Source: Candidatus Aenigmatarchaeota archaeon
Lineage (GTDB): Archaea; Aenigmatarchaeota; Aenigmatarchaeia; QMZP01; JACQNV01
Length of the DNA stretch: 11,351 nucleotides
Reading direction: 5' to 3'
Assembly (NCBI GenBank): GCA_016202865.1
Contig: JACQNV010000036.1
Coordinates: 1 to 11,351, forward strand
A program made the position numbers and the translations under genes. Below, piece after piece: positions 5,216-11,351 of this stretch. How positions within the stretch are numbered: the stretch's first letter is position 1; each line of letters begins with the position of its first letter. Below the pieces are notes generated by a model, which was not told the origin of the DNA, did no database searches, and saw only the letters and a list, made by a program, of their open reading frames with translations.

Positions 5216-5851
5216 CTACGAGGACTTTTGCATAAGAACTAGTAATGTATGTTCATCACCATATTCTTTAGAGCGGACTGTTTCCCTTCCAACTTTAATT
5301 ATTTTCATATCTAATCTGGAAAAAACTTTTCTAACTTCACTTTCTGTATATGGTCTGCTATACATCTTTTGTCCCATTATTTCAGTATAGCTTTCCTTTT
5401 CATCATGACCTTCGGGTGGAGGCTCATTAAGAGCCAAAAAGAAAAACCCGCCTGGTCTCAATGATCTAACTGCTTTTTTTGCAGCCATCTCAAAATTCTT
5501 AGGATCTAAACAAAGCATAGTATATCCTGAAAAGACACCATCGAACTTTTCCTCAAAATCAATATCAGTCATTGAAACACGAATATATTTGGCTTGGGGG
5601 ACATTAGTTTTGGCTTCCTTGATCATAGTATCTGAAATATCAATTGCGGTGACTTTGAAACCTTTTTTGACAAGTTCTTTAGTAAATGGCAGTCCTGGAC
5701 CGCAACCAAAGTCAAGGACAGAACAGCCTTTAGCAAGCTTGTTGCAAAATAAATTAAAAACTTCTAAATACTTTTTATGTTTGATATAATTAGATGCGGC
5801 TTTTACTCCAATTGTATCCCATGCTTTTTTATTTAGTTTAAGGATGTTCAT
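5216..5851 (-). CDS. Class I SAM-dependent methyltransferase (UbiE/Methyltransf_11-like)
   Basis: A 211-residue methyltransferase. Motif I is LDFGCGPG (46-53), the second-strand acid is D71 in AIDIS, and the FDGVFSGYTMLC segment (103-114) leads into the LRPGGFFFLALNEPP strand typical of the UbiE-like branch. I chose the ATG at 5851, five bases after the cysS stop codon; an upstream TTG at 5872 would overlap cysS and add seven residues with no motif. It is the last gene of the metG-cysS run and is likely translated from the same mRNA. The substrate is unknown. It is a different methyltransferase from the one at 1423-2100: C-terminal halves and neighbours differ. Confidence 0.85.
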   Translation of the reverse strand: MNILKLNKKAWDTIGVKAASNYIKHKKYLEVFNLFCNKLAKGCSVLDFGCGPGLPFTKELVKKGFKVTAIDISDTMIKEAKTNVPQAKYIRVSMTDIDFEEKFDGVFSGYTMLCLDPKNFEMAAKKAVRSLRPGGFFFLALNEPPPEGHDEKESYTEIMGQKMYSRPYTESEVRKVFSRLDMKIIKVGRETVRSKEYGDEHTLLVLMQKSS

Positions 5852-5856
5852 AACTT

Positions 5857-7323
5857 CTAAGCAACCTTCCAACCTGTCCTTCCACTCTCATCTTCCAAAA
5901 GTATACCAATTTCCTTTAACTTATCCCTTACTAAATCGGCCTTCTTGAACTCTTTTTTCTCCCTATAGTCCTGCCTCAACTTTATCAATTCCTGTATAAG
6001 ACTGTCTTTATCTCCTCTCGCTTTATTTCCGCTCAATTCCTCTATCAAATCAGCAAGCTTCTCTTCAATCCCTTCCACAACTTTCTCCTTCCCTATATCC
6101 AGACCCAAAACAGAGTCAAACCTTTCAAACATCTTAACTATTTCAGATATATTTTTTTCTGATAATTTTGTTTTCTCTGCTATCCTATTAACCTCTCTAA
6201 CAAACTCAAAAACAACAGCCAGCGCCTCTGGAACATTCAAATCATCATCCATGTGTTGCTCAAACTTCTCTTTGCATTTTTCAGTAAGTTCAGAAAACTC
6301 GGGAATATTTTTTGGGCCTTTGTGGGTTTTTATATTCCTGATAAAATCATCAAGCCGATCCAGCGAGTTTTTTGCAGCGTCCAAACCTTCAAATGTAAAG
6401 TTTAGTTGTTTTCTGTAATGAGCTGATAGAAGGAGATATCTAAAAGCCCTTAAATCGGTTCCCTTAGCCTCCAAATCCCTTAAGGTGTAGAAATTTTTAA
6501 GTGATTTTGACATTTTCTTCCCATCCACCATCAAATGCTCATTATGCAGCCAAAAATTCACAAACTTCTTGCCCGTAGACCCCTCTGACTGCGCAATCTC
6601 ATTCTGGTGGTGTGGGAAAATCAAATCAACTCCACCTGTGTGAATATCAAAACTGTGGCCCAGATACTTCATAGACATCGCAGAACATTCAATATGCCAA
6701 CCTGGCCGTCCTTTGCCTAATTCAGTCTCCCAAAACACATCACCATCATCCTTATCCCAAGCCTTCCACAACGCAAAATCCTGCACTTCATCCTTTGTAT
6801 ACTCATCTTGTTTGACCCTTGCTCCAGCCTTCAGTCCTTTCAAATCCAGATGAGCCAGTTCACCATACGCCGGAAATTTTGAAATTGAAAAGTAAATTGA
6901 TCCATCCTTCCCTTTGTATGCAACACCTTTTTCTAATAGCTGTTTTGTGATCTCGACCATCTCCTTGATATGATCGGTTGCTTTGGTGTAAATGGACGCA
7001 GGTAAAATATTCATTGCTTTGACATCCTCAAAGAAAGCCTTGGAATACCTCTCTGTAACCTCGTTTAAAGGGACCTTTTCCTCCTTGGATTTTTTTATTG
7101 TCTTGTCATCCACATCTGTCAAATTCATGACCTGTATGACATCATACCCTTTGAATGTGAGATATCTCCTGAGTAAATCAGCAAATGTGTAAGCCATTAT
7201 ATTCCCTATATGCACGAAATTGTAGACCGTTGGTCCACAAGAATACATTCTCACAACCTTTCCGCGCAGCGGCTGAAAAGGTTCCTTTTTCCTTGTCAGT
7301 GTGTTGAAGAATTGAAGTGTCAT
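5857..7323 (-). CDS. cysS: Cysteinyl-tRNA synthetase
   Basis: A 488-residue class I synthetase that charges tRNA-Cys. The HIGH signature appears as HIGN (38-41), the usual form in CysRS, and KMSKS lies at 270-274. The active-site zinc that selects cysteine is held by C29, C213 (HIECSAMS), H238 and E242 (HHQNE), all present. The helical anticodon-binding region follows (about 300-420), with a C-terminal basic helix bundle ending GWKVA. Length matches the family. It starts 21 bp after metG, so the two synthetases for sulfur amino acids appear co-transcribed. Confidence 0.97.
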   Translation of the reverse strand: MTLQFFNTLTRKKEPFQPLRGKVVRMYSCGPTVYNFVHIGNIMAYTFADLLRRYLTFKGYDVIQVMNLTDVDDKTIKKSKEEKVPLNEVTERYSKAFFEDVKAMNILPASIYTKATDHIKEMVEITKQLLEKGVAYKGKDGSIYFSISKFPAYGELAHLDLKGLKAGARVKQDEYTKDEVQDFALWKAWDKDDGDVFWETELGKGRPGWHIECSAMSMKYLGHSFDIHTGGVDLIFPHHQNEIAQSEGSTGKKFVNFWLHNEHLMVDGKKMSKSLKNFYTLRDLEAKGTDLRAFRYLLLSAHYRKQLNFTFEGLDAAKNSLDRLDDFIRNIKTHKGPKNIPEFSELTEKCKEKFEQHMDDDLNVPEALAVVFEFVREVNRIAEKTKLSEKNISEIVKMFERFDSVLGLDIGKEKVVEGIEEKLADLIEELSGNKARGDKDSLIQELIKLRQDYREKKEFKKADLVRDKLKEIGILLEDESGRTGWKVA

Positions 7324-7344
7324 ATTAGATGATAAACTCCAAGT

Positions 7345-9471
7345 TTATAAAATCTTGTATTTACTGCCGCAAAATTTAACCACCATTTCAGCTGCTTCTA
7401 AAGCGATCTTTTCCAGCTCTTTATGCGAAATCTTCTTATTTCCTTGTACACACATCAAGATACATCTGGCTTGCGGACCAACTTTAGAAATATCTGACTG
7501 TTTTGACGCTATACGCGTAATAACCTCATTTTTAGAATCGGTATAAACATATTCGCCCCTTTTAATTTCAACTGGCTGTTTAGAACCGATAGGAATGAAG
7601 TGTTCAGAACCATCTGCTATTTTAAGATGAACCTTTCCAGAAATCTTCCCTCTGTCGTATGTTCCCATTACAATTCCATATTTTAAAGACACAAGATTGT
7701 AAGAATCTGCTACTGTGTTTATGCTCGGCAATCTTTTATTCTCTCTAACAATTTTGATAAGATTATCAACAGATACCCCATCACCATAATCCTTTGATCC
7801 GATTAAACTTCTATATTCTTCAATATGCTTAGAGTTTTGGATACTATCCAAATCAAGTTTTTTAACCAAATCTTTTTTTAGTCTTTCCAATTCCATGTTC
7901 CTGGACTGTACTTTTATCCCGTTAAATTGGATCAAAATACTATCCTCTTCAATTCTCTTATCCCTTTCAACCTCTAACCAAGTAAACTCTTTCTCAATTA
8001 TTTTCTCTATGTCAATTTTTTCAAACAGGTATTTTCCCTTTTTTGGTTTTCCCAAAAACTTCCCAAATTTGCAATCCTTTAGGCTGCCGCATTTTACATC
8101 GAGTTGTTTGTTAATTTTCTCAGCTGTTTCAGGCATAATCGGAGAAACCAAAATTGATATTATCCTGATTGCCTCCAGTAAATTGTACAACACATTTCCT
8201 AAATCAGTCCCAGTCAACTTCCACGGCTCCTTCTCATTGATGTACTTGTTTGTATGTCTGATAAGTTTCCACACTTCCTCTATGTAGTTATTCACTTCAA
8301 AGTTTTCAATTGCCTTTTCCGCGGCTTTCAAGTCTAAGTATTTGCTCAACTCATCTACCCCCTCAAACTTTCCTTGGAACTTCTCAACCAAAGTCAAGCT
8401 CCTATAAACCAAATTACCTAAATCAGACACAAGCTCCCCATTTATTCTTGCAATTAGAGCTTTCTCAGAAAAATCCCCATCACTGGTAAATGGGATCTCC
8501 CTCAACAAGAAATACCTAAGTTGGTCAACACCATATTTTTCTGAGATTTCTATAGGATCAACAACATTACCAATACTCTTTGACATTTTTTTCCCATCAA
8601 CTGTGAGGTATCCATGCACATAAACACTTTTAGGTAATGGAATTCCAGCAGACAAAAGCAAAGAAGGCCAAATAACAGTGTGGAACCAGTTTATCCCCTT
8701 ACCTATTACATGAGCATCTGGTGGCCAGTATTTTTTGTATAATTTTCCATCAGGATAATCCAAAGCAGAAACATAATTGGCCAAAGCGTCTACCCAAACA
8801 TAAATCGTCTGTTCGGGGTCTATTGGTGTTTTAATTCCCCAATCAAACCCCTTCCTGCTGACACAAAGGTCTTTCAATCCATCCTCCTTCAGCCTCTGCA
8901 AAATCTCATTCCTCCTTTCCTCAGGCACAATAAACCCTTTCCTTGAAACAAGCTCAACTATCTGCTTTTGGTATTTGCTCATCCTGAAAAAATAATTCTC
9001 CTCCTTCCTCCACTCAGGTTTCTTCCCATGATCTGGGCAATTTCCACTAACTAAATCCTTCTCAACCTTGTATTCCTCGCACCCAATGCAATAATGCCCC
9101 TCATAAACAGCCTTGTAAATATCCCCATTGTCAAAAATCTTCTTGAACATCCATTGTGAAAAATCAACATGCTTCTTCTCAGTTGTCCTATAAAACAAGT
9201 CAAAAGAAATATTTAGCTTTTTAGCCAGCTCCAGGAAGTACGCAGCATTCTTGTCAACAAAATCTTTCACATTCATCTTAGCATCTCTGGCCGCTTGCGC
9301 ATTCTTTTGTGCATTATCATCTGTACCGCCCAAAAAGAAAACATCCTCACTTTTCAGTCTGTGCCATCTTGCCACCGCATCAGCTAAAGCCTTTTCGTAC
9401 GCATGCCCGATGTGCGGCTTTGAATTGACATAATCAATTGCCGTTGTTATGTAGAATTTTTCCTTGGTCAT
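7345..9471 (-). CDS. metG: Methionyl-tRNA synthetase fused to a C-terminal B3/4 domain
   Basis: A 708-residue protein. Residues 1-~490 are a class I MetRS: PHIGH at 19-23, the GGTDDNAQKN strand at 48-57, one zinc knuckle with C128, C131, C145 and H148 (the last in place of the usual Cys), WVDALANY (226-233), KMSKS at 295-299, and the helical anticodon-binding domain with W401 and EPWKL. Overall this resembles the bacterial type. Residues ~500-703 match the B3/4 domain of PheRS beta chains and stand-alone editing-type proteins: an EEYRSLIG helix, LPSINTVADSYNLVSLKYG (581-599), GTYD, HFIPIGS, GEYVYTD and a C-terminal VQGN strand with a final helix. The usual MetRS tail is absent or a tRNA-binding (EMAP-like) domain. 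Leaderless start at 9471. Confidence 0.93.
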   Translation of the reverse strand: MTKEKFYITTAIDYVNSKPHIGHAYEKALADAVARWHRLKSEDVFFLGGTDDNAQKNAQAARDAKMNVKDFVDKNAAYFLELAKKLNISFDLFYRTTEKKHVDFSQWMFKKIFDNGDIYKAVYEGHYCIGCEEYKVEKDLVSGNCPDHGKKPEWRKEENYFFRMSKYQKQIVELVSRKGFIVPEERRNEILQRLKEDGLKDLCVSRKGFDWGIKTPIDPEQTIYVWVDALANYVSALDYPDGKLYKKYWPPDAHVIGKGINWFHTVIWPSLLLSAGIPLPKSVYVHGYLTVDGKKMSKSIGNVVDPIEISEKYGVDQLRYFLLREIPFTSDGDFSEKALIARINGELVSDLGNLVYRSLTLVEKFQGKFEGVDELSKYLDLKAAEKAIENFEVNNYIEEVWKLIRHTNKYINEKEPWKLTGTDLGNVLYNLLEAIRIISILVSPIMPETAEKINKQLDVKCGSLKDCKFGKFLGKPKKGKYLFEKIDIEKIIEKEFTWLEVERDKRIEEDSILIQFNGIKVQSRNMELERLKKDLVKKLDLDSIQNSKHIEEYRSLIGSKDYGDGVSVDNLIKIVRENKRLPSINTVADSYNLVSLKYGIVMGTYDRGKISGKVHLKIADGSEHFIPIGSKQPVEIKRGEYVYTDSKNEVITRIASKQSDISKVGPQARCILMCVQGNKKISHKELEKIALEAAEMVVKFCGSKYKIL

Positions 9472-9493
9472 ATCTAGATATTGACTAAGAAGG

Positions 9494-9504
9494 TAATAAA
9501 TAAG
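9494..9504 (-). promoter_or_regulatory. TATA box of the metG-cysS operon
   Basis: CTTATTTATTA on the minus strand is centred about 28 bases before the metG ATG, which has no ribosome binding site. This suggests a leaderless operon transcript. Confidence 0.5.
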
Positions 9505-9510
9505 CTAGTC

Positions 9511-9521
9511 TAATTATTAAT
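9511..9521 (+). promoter_or_regulatory. Putative TATA box of the membrane-protein gene
   Basis: The AT-only stretch taattattaat is centred 26 bases before the ATG at 9542, and there is no ribosome binding site. This again fits a leaderless start, divergent from metG. Confidence 0.4.
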
Positions 9522-9541
9522 AGCGTGTACATAGATAAAAT

Positions 9542-10381
9542 ATGAAACCTTTTTACTTAATCCTTGGCGTGCTTTTCATAGTTGCTTCTGGGATTGCTAT
9601 CCTCTCACCTCTAAATAAAAATGAGACATTGGCAGGCGCTTCATTAAGCATTTCAACATTCCTTTTCGGCGTCTTTATAGCGTTTTCAATATCTGACAGA
9701 CATAACAGGATTAATGGTATAAGGGAAAATGATTCAAATGAAAGGTCAGGGCTGGAGTATCTATATGCCATGCTGGAAATATTTGGCAAAAAAGCCCAAA
9801 ACAAAATAAAGACAAAAATAGATGCCTATCTAGTGGCCACGATGGACTATACTATATGGGATTATAGCAAAACAGAAAAACAATTTAAGGATTTAGTTAA
9901 AACTGTTATTTCTTTAGAGCTTAAAAGCAAAGCACATGTCGAAGCATATAACAGTTTTGCAGGGATAATAAAAGACCTGTGGACATCTAGAAAACAAACA
10001 ATTAGCTTAATAGAAGACAGGTTATCAAAGACTGAGTGGTTAGTGTTTTTCGTTTTATCTGGTATAATGGTGTTCTCCTTACTATTAATTGGAACAACGA
10101 TATTACAGGGAATTGTAATAGTTATACTGACAACTTTCACCATTATCCTGCTTCTAATCCTACTTTACAGACTAGATAATTTAACATGGAAAGAAGAAGC
10201 AAGAATATTTGAGCCTTACCAGCAAACCTTTGAGTCGGTTGGCCTGATGAGATATTACCCAGAAAGCCTTATACATGAACGAAGAATTAAGAAAAACAGA
10301 GGCAAAACATATAGACTTGGTATATTTCCAAGTCCTTATCCAGATATGAACGGAAAGAAAGTTAAAATTGTAAAGGTCTAG
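9542..10381 (+). CDS. Four-helix membrane protein resembling DUF4239
   Basis: A 279-residue integral membrane protein. Predicted membrane segments are about 4-22, 31-50, 166-186 and 189-209. The ~115-residue stretch between helices 2 and 3 is charged and helical, beginning SISDRHNRINGIREN (49-63). This two-plus-two helix layout with a central soluble helical domain resembles DUF4239 (bestrophin-like) proteins of unknown function. The polar C-terminal tail (210-279) has an aromatic patch, RIFEPYQQTFESVGLMRYYPE (221-241), and many lysines and arginines. There is no cleavable signal peptide. It is a single gene with its own promoter and no operon partner. The family link rests on architecture and should be held loosely; no transport or channel role is shown. 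Confidence 0.7.
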   Translation: MKPFYLILGVLFIVASGIAILSPLNKNETLAGASLSISTFLFGVFIAFSISDRHNRINGIRENDSNERSGLEYLYAMLEIFGKKAQNKIKTKIDAYLVATMDYTIWDYSKTEKQFKDLVKTVISLELKSKAHVEAYNSFAGIIKDLWTSRKQTISLIEDRLSKTEWLVFFVLSGIMVFSLLLIGTTILQGIVIVILTTFTIILLLILLYRLDNLTWKEEARIFEPYQQTFESVGLMRYYPESLIHERRIKKNRGKTYRLGIFPSPYPDMNGKKVKIVKV

Positions 10382-10506
10382 AATGTTTTATAAGTTAGTT
10401 TGCTCTCTAAACTCTGACATAATTGTCAACCAAAAATACATGTTGAGCACAAGCCAGCTGAAATATGACTTGTTTCCTGTGGGATTATTGAATTCAGCCC
10501 AATAGA

Positions 10507-11154
10507 TCATTTGGTAAACTTTTGCAGCTGTTTTTCCATTATCTGTGTAATTTTCTTTCTTACATCTTTGGGCACAGAGACCTTGAAGTTGTCTTCCAGA
10601 TCTTCAAAGAAATCGAAAAGGTGGATGCCGAAAGGTCTGTAGCTGTTTTCTGATTGCCATAAACATTCCTGTATTATTAAATCCCATTTCACATTTATCC
10701 TTTCTATTATGCTGGCTGCGTCTAGCCTGTCACCCTTTCTGTCTGTCACGCTTTTTAGAAGTATTATATCCTCAGGGGAAACCACGCTTATTATAAGATT
10801 TTTGAATTCCACCTTTTCTGTAATCCTCTCTTTTATTCCAGGAGAAATCTTAAACCTGAAAATTCCACCGGCAAAGAGGTCAAAAATAAACTCGTCTCTT
10901 TCAAATCTGGACGGCAAAAACCTATCTTCTTTGCTAGACTCCTCGACAGACTTCATGAACTTAAGGCCTAGTAGAATTTTCTCTATATGTTTTCTGTCTC
11001 CTTCTGTCTGAAAAATCAAGTCGACATCTTTGGTAGCGGATTTGAAATTGTAAAAAAGCATTGCTGAGCCGCCCACAACCAAACATTCTATTTTCCTTTC
11101 GCACAAGTTTCCAATTAGTTGGAAAATCTTCTTTTGCTCATCAAACCCAATCAT
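10507..11154 (-). CDS. Nucleotidyltransferase-fold protein (DUF6036/AbiEii-like)
   Basis: A 215-residue protein with the polymerase-beta nucleotidyltransferase core: CLVVGGSAM (24-32) with the GGS turn, then KDVDLIF with D43 and D45 as the metal-binding pair, and a third carboxylate D92 in FIFDLF. The segment SPEDIILLKSVTDRKGDRLDAASI (126-149) is the typical helix after the core in DUF6036/AbiEii-like transferases. A helical tail follows. Its ATG overlaps the stop codon of the upstream gene as ATGA, so the two are translationally coupled. Related proteins act as toxins or antitoxin-like modifiers in two-gene systems; here that role is inference from context. Confidence 0.78.
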   Translation of the reverse strand: MIGFDEQKKIFQLIGNLCERKIECLVVGGSAMLFYNFKSATKDVDLIFQTEGDRKHIEKILLGLKFMKSVEESSKEDRFLPSRFERDEFIFDLFAGGIFRFKISPGIKERITEKVEFKNLIISVVSPEDIILLKSVTDRKGDRLDAASIIERINVKWDLIIQECLWQSENSYRPFGIHLFDFFEDLEDNFKVSVPKDVRKKITQIMEKQLQKFTK

Positions 11155-11351
11155 ATAGACTCCCTATATCTTTCTAAATCTGCCTTGTTAAACGGGATAA
11201 ACACGCCCCATCGTTTTTCTATATCCTTAAAACTATCTGACTTTAAAGGTTCTATTATAAATTTTAGTTTTCTTCCTGACTTTTTAAATTTGCTCAATAT
11301 TTTTTCCTCCGAGACCTCTATCTTAAATAATTTAGAGGAAAGCTCATATAA
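11151..11351 (-). CDS. Partial upstream partner of the nucleotidyltransferase (C-terminal 66 residues)
   Basis: The minus strand is open from the window edge to a TGA at 11151-11153 that overlaps the nucleotidyltransferase start. The visible residues begin LYELSSKLFKIEVSEEKILS and end PFNKADLERYRESI, with charged, mostly helical character, a central KKSGRKLKFIIEPLKS strand-like part and WGVFIPF. I do not recognise the family. Position and the ATGA overlap make it a likely functional partner, such as an antitoxin. The start lies outside the window. Confidence 0.6.
   Translation of the reverse strand, partial: LYELSSKLFKIEVSEEKILSKFKKSGRKLKFIIEPLKSDSFKDIEKRWGVFIPFNKADLERYRESI

Noticed and set aside
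5852..5872. TTG start for the methyltransferase that would overlap cysS
   Set aside because: The ATG at 5851 gives the natural N-terminus and a clean 5-base gap; the extension has no conserved content.
7895..8287. 130-codon plus-strand open frame within metG
   Set aside because: Antisense to the MetRS anticodon-binding and linker region; Ser/Phe/Leu-rich composition as expected from the complement of lysine-rich codons.
10382..10506. Possible C/D-box small RNA in the convergent gap
   Set aside because: Several CTGA strings occur, but no RTGATGA C box pairs with them at usable spacing on either strand.
1..11351. CRISPR array, insertion sequence or integrase gene
   Set aside because: No regularly spaced repeats, no transposase or tyrosine-recombinase motifs in any substantial frame. 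The only mobile-element sign is the tRNA-end direct repeat.

Overview
The window is archaeal. The evidence is an archaeal/eukaryotic-type gene pair (Sm-like RNA-binding protein followed by ribosomal protein L37e), a tRNA gene interrupted by an intron with a bulge-helix-bulge splice site and no encoded CCA, TATA-box promoters about 26-31 bases upstream of several genes, a mix of leaderless starts and GGTGA-type ribosome binding sites, a TrmB-family regulator and an AT-rich composition. The methionyl-tRNA synthetase looks bacterial in type, and the receiver-like gene is of a kind I associate with small-genome archaea. A DPANN-type archaeon is therefore plausible, but I cannot fix the lineage from the sequence alone.

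Layout. 30-519 (+): promoter, Sm-like protein and rpl37e, an RNA-metabolism/ribosome operon. 584-2713 (-): a receiver-domain-like protein with a large internal insertion, a class I SAM methyltransferase and a divergent histidine-phosphatase-like protein; the last two are 10 bp apart and likely co-transcribed. A shared TATA region at 2751-2763 drives the phosphatase-like gene leftwards and a TrmB-family regulator (2827-3549, +) rightwards. 3550-4378: a small candidate integrated element. A 16-bp perfect direct repeat equal to the 3' end of the tRNA-Lys gene brackets a complete AbrB/PIN (VapBC-like) toxin-antitoxin operon and nothing else. 4365-4460 (-): tRNA-Lys(CUU) with a 22-nt intron in the anticodon stem. 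4496-5182 (-): a leaderless metallo-beta-lactamase-fold hydrolase. 5216-9471 (-): a three-gene run, metG then cysS then a class I methyltransferase; the metG product carries a C-terminal B3/4 (aminoacyl-tRNA editing-type) domain. 9542-10381 (+): a four-helix membrane protein resembling DUF4239. 10507-11351 (-): a nucleotidyltransferase whose start overlaps (ATGA) the end of a gene running off the window edge, possibly another toxin-antitoxin-like pair.

The strongest points for follow-up are the tRNA 3'-end repeat flanking the toxin-antitoxin cassette, the noncanonical tRNA-Lys intron, and the MetRS-B3/4 fusion. No stretch over 300 bp lacks a gene. The longest gap, 10382-10506, lies between convergent genes and holds nothing I can identify.
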